A DNA stretch of 64,000 nt, taken from NCBI RefSeq assembly GCF_000013385.1, contig NC_007760.1, positions 4,810,001 to 4,874,000 on the forward strand, written 5' to 3'. Position 1 is the stretch's first letter; each line of letters opens with the position of its first letter. Both the position numbers and the translations under genes were made by a program. The notes under the pieces are model-generated. The model did not search any database. It had not been told where the DNA came from and was given only the letters and a program-made list of their open reading frames with translations. Source of the stretch: Anaeromyxobacter dehalogenans 2CP-C (lineage in GTDB: Bacteria > Myxococcota > Myxococcia > Myxococcales > Anaeromyxobacteraceae). This document shows positions 48,838-56,992 of the stretch, piece after piece.

Positions 48838-48865
48838 TTGACTGCCCCGCCGGAATCGGTATGGT
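48838..48865 (+). promoter_or_regulatory. Sigma-70 type promoter for DUF47-pit
   Basis: TTGACT (48838-48843) and TATGGT (48860-48865) are 16 bp apart. The ATG is at 48897, and GGGAGA stands six bases before it. No clear Pho box is seen. Confidence 0.6.
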
Positions 48866-48896
48866 GCGCGCGCTTGCCCTCCCAGGGAGACCCTCG

Positions 48897-49532
48897 ATGA
48901 CGATGCTCGAGAAGCTGATGCCGAAGTCGGACGACTTCTTCTCCGACTTCGAGGCGCAGGCGGCGACCGTGGTGGAGGGGGCGAAGCTCCTGAAGCAGCT
49001 GCTCGAGGACTTCACCGACGTCCCGAGAAAGTGCCAGGCGATCAAGGACGTAGAGCACAAGGCCGACGACATCACCCACCGCGCCTTCGCCCGGCTCCAC
49101 ACGCAGTTCATCACCCCGTTCGACCGGGCCGAGATCCACCGGCTGCTCTCCCGCATCGACGACGTGCTCGACCTCGCCGACGCGGCCGCCGAGCGCCTCG
49201 GCCTCTACGACATCGACCAGGTGCTCCCCGAGGCGCGCGACCTCGCCGCCGTGCTGGTGGCCCAGGCCCTCAAGATGGAGGAGGCGGTGAAGGGGCTCCG
49301 GAACATGAAGAAGGACCCGGAGACCATCCTCGAGGCCTGCAAGGAGATGAACGTCCTCGAGAACCAGGCCGATCACCTCACCCGGACCACCATGGCGAAG
49401 CTGTTCAAGCGCGGGAACGACCCGCTCACGGTCATCAAGTGGAAGGAGATCATCGATCTCATCGAGACCGCGACCGACCGGGCCGAGGACGTGGCGAACG
49501 TGATCGAGGGCGTGGTGCTGGAGCACGCCTAG
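48897..49532 (+). CDS. DUF47 (PhoU-like, Pit accessory) protein
   Basis: The 211 residues start MTMLEKLMPKSDDFFSDFEAQ and form the all-alpha PhoU-like DUF47 fold (VEHKADDITHRAFARLHTQFITPFDRAEI, and NQADHLTRTTMAKLFKRGND in its second half). DUF47 genes are typically paired with pit and are thought to regulate phosphate uptake. That pairing is seen here, with pit 39 bases downstream. The start at 48897 has the best SD; another ATG lies two codons later. Confidence 0.9.
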   Translation: MTMLEKLMPKSDDFFSDFEAQAATVVEGAKLLKQLLEDFTDVPRKCQAIKDVEHKADDITHRAFARLHTQFITPFDRAEIHRLLSRIDDVLDLADAAAERLGLYDIDQVLPEARDLAAVLVAQALKMEEAVKGLRNMKKDPETILEACKEMNVLENQADHLTRTTMAKLFKRGNDPLTVIKWKEIIDLIETATDRAEDVANVIEGVVLEHA

Positions 49533-49571
49533 ACGATCCCTTCCCTCCCCGCCGCGCCCCGGTCCGCCGCC

Positions 49572-50630
49572 ATGCTCATCCTCGTCATCCTCCTCGTCCT
49601 GGTCGCGCTCGCCTTCGACTTCATCAACGGGTTCCACGACGCCGCGAACTCCATCGCGACCGTGGTCTCGACCCGGGTGCTCTCGCCGCTCGTCGCGGTG
49701 GGCTGGGCGGCGTTCTTCAACTTCATCTCCGCCATGCCGGTGCTGTGGGGCGCGGAGCTGAAGGTGGCCGCCACCATGGGCAAGGGGATCGTCCACTTCG
49801 AGCAGCTCAAGGCGGGCGGGATCTCGCTCGTGCTCATGGTGGTGTTCGCCGCGCTCATGGGCGCGATCGTCTGGAACCTGCTGACGTGGTGGTGGGGGCT
49901 GCCCTCGTCGTCCTCGCACGCGCTCGCCGGCGGCATGATCGGCGCCAGCCTGCCGCCGCTCGGGTTCGCCGGCCTCATCCCCTCCGGCATCCTCAAGATC
50001 GCCGCGTTCATCGTGCTCTCGCCGCTCATCGGCATGGTGCTCGGCTCGGCGATGATGGTGGCGACCGCGTGGGTGGTGCGGAAGAACACGCCCGCGCGCG
50101 TGGATCGCTGGTTCCGCCGCCTCCAGCTCGTCTCGGCCGCCATCTTCAGCTACAGCCACGGCACGAACGACGCGCAGAAGGTGATGGGCATCATCTCCGT
50201 CATCCTCTACGGCACCATCTGGGCGGACCGCGCCGCCATGACCCCGGGCCACTTCCCGGTGCCGTTCTGGGTGGTGCTCTCCTGCCACGCGGCCATCGGC
50301 CTCGGGACCATGTTCGGCGGCTGGCGCATCGTCCGGACCATGGGCCACAACCTCACCAAGCTGCAGCCCATCGGCGGCTTCTGCGCCGAGACCGGCGGCG
50401 GCGTGACCATCCTCGCGCTCGCCCACTTCGGCATCCCGGTCTCCACCACCCACACCATCACCGGCGCCATCGTGGGCGTGGGCTCGACCAAGGGCACGCG
50501 CGCGGTGCGCTGGGGCGTGGCCGGCCGGATCATCTGGGCCTGGATCTTCACGATCCCGGCCGCGGCGATCGTCGCCGGCGTCATCTTCCTGGTGACGCGC
50601 GCGATCGTGAGCGTGATCGGCGTCGGCTGA
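49572..50630 (+). CDS. pit: Inorganic phosphate transporter, Pit family
   Basis: This is a 352-residue inner-membrane symporter with about ten helices. The repeated PHO4 signature occurs twice: DFINGFHDAANSIATVVSTRV (about 16-36 in two parts) and FSYSHGTNDAQKVMGIISV (about 192-210). The conserved SSSSHALAGGMIG and STTHTITGAIVG blocks mirror each other. It imports metal-phosphate with protons. It is translated after the DUF47 protein and is convergent with rlmN three bases away. Confidence 0.95.
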   Translation: MLILVILLVLVALAFDFINGFHDAANSIATVVSTRVLSPLVAVGWAAFFNFISAMPVLWGAELKVAATMGKGIVHFEQLKAGGISLVLMVVFAALMGAIVWNLLTWWWGLPSSSSHALAGGMIGASLPPLGFAGLIPSGILKIAAFIVLSPLIGMVLGSAMMVATAWVVRKNTPARVDRWFRRLQLVSAAIFSYSHGTNDAQKVMGIISVILYGTIWADRAAMTPGHFPVPFWVVLSCHAAIGLGTMFGGWRIVRTMGHNLTKLQPIGGFCAETGGGVTILALAHFGIPVSTTHTITGAIVGVGSTKGTRAVRWGVAGRIIWAWIFTIPAAAIVAGVIFLVTRAIVSVIGVG

Positions 50631-50633
50631 CGA

Positions 50634-51650
50634 TCAGTCGCCGCGCCGCCGCGACGCCAGCATCCCGCAGGCGGCGTGCTCGTCCTGGCCGCCGGAGTAG
50701 CGGCGGACGACGGGCGTGCCGGGCAGCTCGCGGGCGAGCGCGTCGCGGAACGCGTTCCACTCGTCCTCGTCCGGCGGGCGGTACCGGCCGGACGCGTCGT
50801 TCACCGCGATGGGGTTGAGGCGCACCGGGATCCCGGCGAGCAGCCGGCCCAGCGCCGCCGCGTCCTCCTCGCCCACGTTCACGCCCGAGATCATCACGTA
50901 CTCGAGCGTCACCCGGCCGCGCAGCGCCGCGTGCTCGCGGATCGCCTCGACCAGCTCGTCGAGCGGGAAGCCCTGCTCCACCGGCATGAGCGCGCGCCGC
51001 TTCCAGGGCATGGCGGCGTTGAGCGAGATGCACAGGCGGAACTTGTGCCCCTCGGCGGTGTAGCGGCGGATCATGGGGACCACGCCGGCGGTGGAGATGG
51101 AGATGCGCCGCGCGTCGATGCGCGCGCCGGCCGGATCGCAGAGCGCGTAGGCGGCGGCCAGCACCTCGTCGTAGTTCAGGAACGGCTCGCCCTGCCCCAT
51201 GAACACCACGCCGGTGATGGGCCGCTCCGAGTCCGCCCGCACCGCGAGGAGCTGCGAGACCATCTCCCAGGACCGCAGCGAGCGATCGAGGCCGAGCTTC
51301 GCGGTGGCGCAGAACGCGCAGCCGAGCGCGCAGCCCGCCTGCGAGGAGAGGCACACCACGTGGTGCGTGTCGTAGAGCGGGATCCGCACCGTCTCGACCC
51401 GCAGGCCGTCGGGCAGCTCGAACAGGTACTTACGGAAGCCGTCCTTCGCGTCCACCGACTCGAGCAGGCGCAGCTCGCCCGGCGTGGCGAGCGCGTCCAC
51501 CTCGTCGAGCACCGAGCGGCGGACGTTCCGCGCGTCGCGCAGCGGGGCGCCGCGCCCGATCACCGCGCCGGTGATCCGGCGCGCGTCCTCGAGGGAGATG
51601 CCGGCCCGGCGCGCCAGCGTGCGGCTGTCCTGGCCGGCGAGGTGGAGCAC
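50634..51650 (-). CDS. rlmN: RlmN-like 23S rRNA/tRNA adenine C2 methyltransferase (radical SAM)
   Basis: The radical SAM cluster is [11 protein letters not shown] (CxxxCxxC, about 102-112 in the 338-residue version). [12 protein letters not shown] matches the SAM-binding GEP loop. The second catalytic cysteine is in HAACGMLAS at the end, and the helical [14 protein letters not shown] block is present. The N-terminal HhH/helical region before [15 protein letters not shown] is shorter and less typical than in E. coli RlmN. The GTG at 51650 is chosen because TATGCT ends 12 bases before it. An ATG at 51728 would lie inside the divergent gene. It could be a paralogue with another target, so the symbol is tentative. 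Confidence 0.8.
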
Positions 51651-51660
51651 GGCGGCGAGA

Positions 51661-51667
51661 TAGCATA
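51661..51667. promoter_or_regulatory. Shared bidirectional -10 element, RlmN-like / lipoprotein gene
   Basis: TAGCATA reads TAGCAT on the plus strand (13 nt before the ATG at 51679) and TATGCT on the minus strand (12 nt before the GTG at 51650). The gap between start codons is 28 bp. Confidence 0.45.
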
Positions 51668-51678
51668 AGTTCGCGCCG

Positions 51679-52164
51679 ATGAGAGCACTCGCCGCCGCCG
51701 CACTCCTGTTCCTCGCGGGGTGCGTCACGTACAGCCAGCCGCCGGAGAACGCGCCGCCCCCTGCGCCGGAGGGCGAGGCGCCGCCCGAGGCCTCGCCACC
51801 TCCGCCGCCGGCGCCGCCCGCGCCGTCGGAGGCCGAGCCCGCGCCGCCCCCGCAGCAGCAGCCCCAGCGGCAGCCGCCTCCGCCGCCCGCCCCGCCGGAG
51901 GCGGCGCCCCCGCCCGCGCCGCGCCCCGGCTACCTGGGCCGCGACCAGGCGATCGAGACGGCGTTCCGCGTGGCGCGCGAGCGCAGGCTCCAGGTGGACA
52001 CCGTGAAGCACGCGTACCTCGACGAGCCCGCCGCGCGCTGGCACGTGGACGTCGCGGGCCCGCGCGACTTCGCGCGCGTGGTGCTGGACGCGCGCGACGG
52101 CCGGCTGCTCAAGGGCCGCTTCCGCGCGGGCGGCGCGGACGCGGCGCCGGAGCGGGCGCCCTAG
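51679..52164 (+). CDS. Proline-rich lipoprotein (161 aa)
   Basis: The lipobox LLFLAGC is at residues 9-15. Residues 22-85 are a Pro/Ala/Glu/Gln-rich linker ([10 protein letters not shown] type). The C-terminal 75 residues look folded ([43 protein letters not shown]) and resemble a PepSY-like strand-helix-strand unit, though this is weak. The last 56 bases overlap the tail of the convergent MPG gene, where its C-terminus is [10 protein letters not shown]. Confidence 0.75.
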   Translation: MRALAAAALLFLAGCVTYSQPPENAPPPAPEGEAPPEASPPPPPAPPAPSEAEPAPPPQQQPQRQPPPPPAPPEAAPPPAPRPGYLGRDQAIETAFRVARERRLQVDTVKHAYLDEPAARWHVDVAGPRDFARVVLDARDGRLLKGRFRAGGADAAPERAP

Positions 52165-52732
52165 CGGCGCGGGCCCCCGCCGGCGCCGGGCGGCTCACCC
52201 AGGCGCTGCCGCGCAGCGCGAAGCGCCAGGGCCGCGCGGCCCAGGGGCCGGCGTAGCCCACGTTCACGCGCGGCCCGGTCACCACCGCCTCCCGCGGCGC
52301 CGGCGCGTCCTCGATGAAGAGCTCCTCGCCCCACAGGTCGCGGCCGTTGTCGTGCTCGCGCCGGATGGCGAGCGCGCGGCACAGGTTCCCGGGCCCGCGG
52401 GTGGAGTGCAGGCATCCCTCGATCGGCTCGGCCGCGCGGATCAGCACCGCCGACGGGAACCCCTCCGGCCCGGTCACCACGTTCATGCAGTGGGACGTTC
52501 CGTAGATGAGGTACACGTACGCGCGGCCGGGCGGGCCGAACATGATGGCGGCGCGCGGCGTGGGGCCGGCGCGGGCGTGCGAGGCCCGGTCGTCGGGCCC
52601 GTGGTAGGCCTCGGTCTCGACGATGCGCGCGGCGCGACGCACCCCGCCGTCGAGGTGCACCAGCACCTTCCCGAGCAGCGCCCTCGCCACGGTGCGCGTG
52701 TCGCGCGCGTAGAACGCCTGCGGCAGCTTCAT
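52109..52732 (-). CDS. 3-methyladenine DNA glycosylase (AAG/MPG family)
   Basis: The 207 residues start [24 protein letters not shown]. The AAG signature is seen as [21 protein letters not shown] in two parts, then [23 protein letters not shown], and IRAAEP and [11 protein letters not shown]. The enzyme excises alkylated purines. The core ends near [23 protein letters not shown]; the last 25 residues are Pro/Arg/Ala-rich and run 56 bases into the opposite-strand lipoprotein gene. TAGCGT ends 12 bases before the ATG, again the leaderless spacing. Confidence 0.9.
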   Translation of the reverse strand: MKLPQAFYARDTRTVARALLGKVLVHLDGGVRRAARIVETEAYHGPDDRASHARAGPTPRAAIMFGPPGRAYVYLIYGTSHCMNVVTGPEGFPSAVLIRAAEPIEGCLHSTRGPGNLCRALAIRREHDNGRDLWGEELFIEDAPAPREAVVTGPRVNVGYAGPWAARPWRFALRGSAWVSRPAPAGARAARAPAPAPRPRRPRGSGP

Positions 52733-52846
52733 GCGGACCGCGGACGCTACCTCGCGGGAGCGTCCCGCGCCAGGTAGCCGAACCCCACAGGGAGTGCGGA
52801 CGCCCGCTGCGCCGGCCCCGCCGAGTGTGCCAACCTTCGGGCGGAC

Positions 52847-53482
52847 GTGCGCCCGCTCTCCCTCATCGCCCTGCTGCTCGCGCTCCCCTGCGCCGCGCTC
52901 GCGGCGCCGGCCGCGGCGAAGGACGACGACTTCGAGCCCGACGAGCCGCTGCGCTCGCTCGCGCTCGGGCCGCTGCCCCGCGCCAAGGCCATGGTCTCCG
53001 CCGACGTGGGCTGGCTGCGGAGCGGCGTCGGCCTCGGCGTCGGCCTCGGCGCGGCGCTCGACCTCGTGCTCCGCATCGACGCCATGCCGCTCTACGAGAA
53101 GGGGTTCGGCGGCCAGCGCGAGCTGCAGGGCGGCCTGCGCTTCTCGCCCATCGCCGAGGAGGACCTGCGCCTCACCGTCCAGGCCACCGGCGGCCAGGTG
53201 TTCATCTCCAAGCCGGCCGAGGTGGTGACGTTCACCACCGTGCGCGGCGAGATCCTGCTCGGCGCCACCTTCGACCTGCTCAGCCCGTACGCGCGGCTGG
53301 GGGTCCGCACGATGAGCCGCAACGTCGAGGGCGCCGACGCGTGGCAGCGCGAGGAGGAGATCGGCCTCGGCGTCGAGCGGGTGCTCGGGCGCTTCGTGGT
53401 CGGCGCCGAGGGCTACCTCCTCGCCCGGCCGCACCGGTCGGGCATGGGCCAGTGGAGGCTGCGGGTCGGCTATGCGCTCTAG
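52847..53482 (+). CDS. Outer-membrane beta-barrel-like protein (211 aa)
   Basis: The GTG start gives a clean signal peptide ([20 protein letters not shown]). The mature part alternates short amphipathic strands ([68 protein letters not shown]) and ends RLRVGYAL, the pattern of small outer-membrane barrels. No named family is seen. It overlaps the next gene by 11 bases, so the two are coupled. Confidence 0.75.
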   Translation: MRPLSLIALLLALPCAALAAPAAAKDDDFEPDEPLRSLALGPLPRAKAMVSADVGWLRSGVGLGVGLGAALDLVLRIDAMPLYEKGFGGQRELQGGLRFSPIAEEDLRLTVQATGGQVFISKPAEVVTFTTVRGEILLGATFDLLSPYARLGVRTMSRNVEGADAWQREEEIGLGVERVLGRFVVGAEGYLLARPHRSGMGQWRLRVGYAL

Positions 53483-54263
53483 CGGACGGCACGGCGGGCA
53501 CGGGCGGCGGGCCGCCCTCGCGGCGGCGCTCGCGCTGGCGGCGCTCGGCGGCTGCGCCACCCGCGACGTCGAGACCACGCCGTTCCGCCTCCGCGCGGAG
53601 GGCCCGGACGGCGCCTCGCTGGTGGACGCGCTCTCCAGCGCCGGCTTCATCGTGGTGACCGGCCCGGCCAGCCTCCCGTCGCCCACCACGCTGCGGGTGG
53701 GCCCGGCGGTGGTGGAGGACGAGAACGGCGCCCGCACGCTCGAGTCGGTCACGTTCTCGCTCGATCCCGCGGCGGTGCCCGACCTCGCCTTCCCCCCGCG
53801 GCTGGCCGGGCTGACGGTGACGGTGGAGATGAACGTGGACCCGCGCGGCACCGGCCCGTTGCGCGAGCCGCTCACCATCCCCGCGCTCCGGATCGCGAGC
53901 GGCGAGACGGCGCGGAGCTACGAGTTCCTCGCCGGCGAGTCCGCCTACACGCTCGCGGACGGCATGCCGGGCGTGCCCGCGCTGCTCGGCCCGTTCATCG
54001 GCACCGAGGACATCCCCTTCTTCGAGGTGCGCCCGAACTGGACCGAGTCCGAGCCGGCGAAGTGCGGCATGGTGTACGACGCCGACATGCTGCGCGTGAC
54101 GCAGTCCATACCCGTGGTGACGCTGGCCGCCGGGCGGAGGGCCCAGGTGTACGTGGGGCTCCGCGCCGAGCCCTGGAACGTGGTGCACGTGCTGTCGTGG
54201 CACCGCCGCGGCACCTGCGCCGGGCAAGCGGGATCGTGGACGCAGTTCGCGGCCTGGCGTTAA
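53472..54263 (+). CDS. Lipoprotein of unknown function (263 aa)
   Basis: The lipobox is in [11 protein letters not shown] (Cys28), after a basic N-region. The mature protein is mostly beta by eye ([52 protein letters not shown]), and two cysteines (KCGMVYD and GTCAGQAG) could form a disulphide. No known domain was recognised. It overlaps the barrel gene upstream and lies 12 bases before pyk, so it could be cotranscribed with it. Confidence 0.75.
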   Translation: MRSSGRHGGHGRRAALAAALALAALGGCATRDVETTPFRLRAEGPDGASLVDALSSAGFIVVTGPASLPSPTTLRVGPAVVEDENGARTLESVTFSLDPAAVPDLAFPPRLAGLTVTVEMNVDPRGTGPLREPLTIPALRIASGETARSYEFLAGESAYTLADGMPGVPALLGPFIGTEDIPFFEVRPNWTESEPAKCGMVYDADMLRVTQSIPVVTLAAGRRAQVYVGLRAEPWNVVHVLSWHRRGTCAGQAGSWTQFAAWR

Positions 54264-54275
54264 AACACTCCTTCC

Positions 54276-55745
54276 ATGCGCCGCGCCAAGATCGTCGCCA
54301 CCCTCGGACCCGCGTCCGGCGAGCCGGACGTGCTCGCCAGGCTCCTCGAGCAGGGGGTGGACGTCGCCCGCCTGAACTTCTCCCACGGCCGTCACGAGGA
54401 CCACGCGCGGATGCTCGACAAGATCCGCGCCGCCTCGCGCCACCTCGGCAAGGCGGTGGCCGTGCTGCAGGACCTGCAGGGCCCGAAGATCCGCACCGGC
54501 CCGCTGAAGGCCGGGAAGGCGGGCGTGCAGGTCGAGGCCGGGCAGGAGCTCGTCATCACCACCGAGGGCGAGCTGCCCGGCGACGCCCACCTCGTCTCCA
54601 CGACCTACCCGCACCTCGCCGAGGACGTGCGCGCCGGCGACCGCCTGCTCGTGGACGACGGCCTGCTCGAGTTCCGCGTGCTCGCCACCGACGGCGTGCG
54701 CGTGCGCACCGAGGTGGTGGAGGGCGGCTGGCTGGGCGAGCACAAGGGCATCAACCTGCCCGGCGTGGCGCTGCGCGCCGAGGCGCTGTCCGAGAAGGAC
54801 CGCGCCGACGTGGCGTTCGGCATCTCGCACGGCGTGGACTACGTGGCGCTCTCGTTCGTGCGCACGCCCGAGGACATCGCGCTCTGCCGGGACGAGATGG
54901 AGCGCGCCGGCCGGGTGGTGCCCATCATCGCGAAGATCGAGAAGCCCGAGGCCATCGACAACCTCGACGCCATCATCGCGGCGGCCGACGGCGTGATGGT
55001 GGCCCGCGGCGACCTCGGCGTGGAGATCCTGCCGGAGCGGGTGCCGCTGCTGCAGAAGGAGATCTGCTCGAAGGCGAACGCCTCGGGCAAGCCGGTGATC
55101 ATCGCCACGCAGATGCTGAACTCGATGATCGAGCACCCGCGCCCCACCCGCGCCGAGGCCTCCGACGTCGCGAACGGGATCTGGGACGGCGCCGACGCGG
55201 TGATGCTGTCCGGCGAGACCGCCAGCGGCCGGTTCCCGCTCGCGGCGGTGCAGATGATGGACCGGATCGTGCGCGAGGCCGAGGCGGGCACGCCGGCCGC
55301 GCTCCACGCGCGCATCCCGCCGCCGGCGCGCCCGGCCCCGTTCAACCTGGTGACGGCCTCCGCCGCGTGCGAGGCGGCCGAGGCCGCCGGCGCGGTGGCG
55401 ATCTGCTGCTTCACGCTGCGCGGCGAGACGGCGCGGCTGCTCGCGCACTTCCGCCCGCGCGTGCCCATCGTCGCGTTCTCCCCCGACCAGTCCATCCGCC
55501 GGCGCCTGGCGCTGTACTGGGGGGTGCTCCCCAAGGTCATGGAGCCGGTGAAGAACGCCGACCTGATGGCGGAGATCGTCTCCGACCGGCTGCTCGAGGA
55601 GCGGCTGGTGAAGCCGGGCGACCGGGTGGTGCTGGTCCACGGCTCGCCGCTCGGCCTGCCCGGCCAGACCAACTCGATCCGCCTGCACGAGATCACCCAC
55701 CCGTCGGACCGCGGCCCCGCGCAGCGCTACCGCGTCCCGGTGTAG
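54276..55745 (+). CDS. pyk: Pyruvate kinase
   Basis: This is a 489-residue glycolytic enzyme that makes ATP and pyruvate from PEP. The start MRRAKIVATLGPASGEPDV, the metal/PEP motif IIAKIEKPEAIDNLDAI (about 222-238), the signature MVARGDLGVEI and the adjacent TQMLNSMIEHPRPTRAEASDVAN are intact. The C-domain includes GDRVVLVHGSPLGLPGQTNSIRLH, read in two parts. A full-length type is seen with no extra C-terminal domain. Confidence 0.96.
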   Translation: MRRAKIVATLGPASGEPDVLARLLEQGVDVARLNFSHGRHEDHARMLDKIRAASRHLGKAVAVLQDLQGPKIRTGPLKAGKAGVQVEAGQELVITTEGELPGDAHLVSTTYPHLAEDVRAGDRLLVDDGLLEFRVLATDGVRVRTEVVEGGWLGEHKGINLPGVALRAEALSEKDRADVAFGISHGVDYVALSFVRTPEDIALCRDEMERAGRVVPIIAKIEKPEAIDNLDAIIAAADGVMVARGDLGVEILPERVPLLQKEICSKANASGKPVIIATQMLNSMIEHPRPTRAEASDVANGIWDGADAVMLSGETASGRFPLAAVQMMDRIVREAEAGTPAALHARIPPPARPAPFNLVTASAACEAAEAAGAVAICCFTLRGETARLLAHFRPRVPIVAFSPDQSIRRRLALYWGVLPKVMEPVKNADLMAEIVSDRLLEERLVKPGDRVVLVHGSPLGLPGQTNSIRLHEITHPSDRGPAQRYRVPV

Positions 55746-55773
55746 CGCGGTCGCCACCGCGCAGGAGAACCGC

Positions 55774-56958
55774 ATGGACATCCCCGCCCTGCAGCGCGCG
55801 CTGGCCGAGTCGAGGCTCGACGGCTGGCTCCTCTACGACTTCCACGGCCAGAACCCCACCGCGGTGAGCGCGCTCGACCTCGCCGGCCACATGCTCACCC
55901 GGCGCTGGTTCTACCTCGTGCCGCGCGCCGGCGAGCCGGTGGCGCTCGTCCACCAGATCGAGCTGGGCTCGTTCCCGCGCCACGTGCCCGGGGCGCGGCG
56001 CGGCTACTCGTCGTGGCAGTCGCTCCGCGGCGAGCTGAGCGCGCTCCTGGGCGGGCTCGGGCCGCGGGCGCGCGTCGCCATGGAGTACTGCCCGGAGGGC
56101 GCCATCCCGTACCTGTCGCGGGTGGACGGCGGCACGCTCGAGCTGGTGCGCGGCTACGGCGTCGAGGTGGTGAGCTCCGCCGAGCTGGTGCAGCGCTTCC
56201 TGTGCCGCTGGGACGACGCGCAGGTGGAGAGCCACCGCCGCGCGCTCGCCGCCATCGACGCGGCCAAGGACGAGGCGTTCCAGCGCATCGGCGCCGCGCA
56301 GCGGAAGGGCGAGCGGATCCTGGAGACCGAGGTGCAGCGCTTCCTGATGGAGCGCTTCGCCGCCGCGGGCCTCGAGACCGACCACCCGCCCATCGTGGCG
56401 GTGAACGGCCACGCCGGCGACCCGCACTACGTGCCCTCCGAGGCCACCCCCACGCCCATCGAGCGCGGCGACCTCGTGCTCATCGACCTGTGGGCCCGCG
56501 GCACCGGCCCGCGCGACGTCTACGCGGACATCACCTGGGTCGGCTACTGCGGGGAGAAGCCGCCGGCCAAGGTGCAGGAGGTGTTCGAGGTGGTCTCCGG
56601 CGCGCGCGACGTCGGGCTCGCCACCGTGGAGCAGGCGTTCCGCGACGGGCGCACGCTGCAGGGCTGGGAGGTGGACCGCGCGGTGCGCGACTTCATCTGG
56701 TCGAAGGGCTACGGCGAGCGCTTCGTGCACCGCACCGGCCACTCGATCGGCACGAACGTGCACGGCGACGGCGTCAACCTCGACGACCTCGAGACCCACG
56801 ACACCCGCACGCTCGTCCCGGGCCTGGCCTTCTCCATCGAGCCGGGCGTCTACCTGCCGGACGAGGGGCTCGGCGTCCGCTGCGAGATCGACGTGTTCCT
56901 CGCGCCCGACGGCCCCAAGGTGTTCGGCAAGATCCAGCACGAGCTGGTCCGGATCTGA
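55774..56958 (+). CDS. M24-family Xaa-Pro peptidase
   Basis: The 394 residues have a creatinase-like N-domain (MDIPALQRALAESRLDGWLLYDFHGQNP in parts) and a pita-bread catalytic domain. All five metal ligands are visible: Asp in VLIDLWARG, Asp in VYADITWVGY, His in HRTGHSIGTNVHGDG, Glu in FSIEPGVYLP and Glu in VRCEIDVFL. It is probably a cytosolic prolidase or aminopeptidase P-like enzyme. It starts 28 bases after pyk in the same direction. Confidence 0.92.
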   Translation: MDIPALQRALAESRLDGWLLYDFHGQNPTAVSALDLAGHMLTRRWFYLVPRAGEPVALVHQIELGSFPRHVPGARRGYSSWQSLRGELSALLGGLGPRARVAMEYCPEGAIPYLSRVDGGTLELVRGYGVEVVSSAELVQRFLCRWDDAQVESHRRALAAIDAAKDEAFQRIGAAQRKGERILETEVQRFLMERFAAAGLETDHPPIVAVNGHAGDPHYVPSEATPTPIERGDLVLIDLWARGTGPRDVYADITWVGYCGEKPPAKVQEVFEVVSGARDVGLATVEQAFRDGRTLQGWEVDRAVRDFIWSKGYGERFVHRTGHSIGTNVHGDGVNLDDLETHDTRTLVPGLAFSIEPGVYLPDEGLGVRCEIDVFLAPDGPKVFGKIQHELVRI

Positions 56959-56992
56959 TCGCGCCGCGCCCCGCGCGGCCGGAGGGCCCGCG

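Noticed and set aside
48688-48900. 70-codon plus-strand ORF before the DUF47 gene
   Set aside because: It has an SD-like sequence, but the DUF47 promoter (48838-48865) lies inside it, its product shows no hydrophobic or domain pattern, and it overlaps the paired segment.
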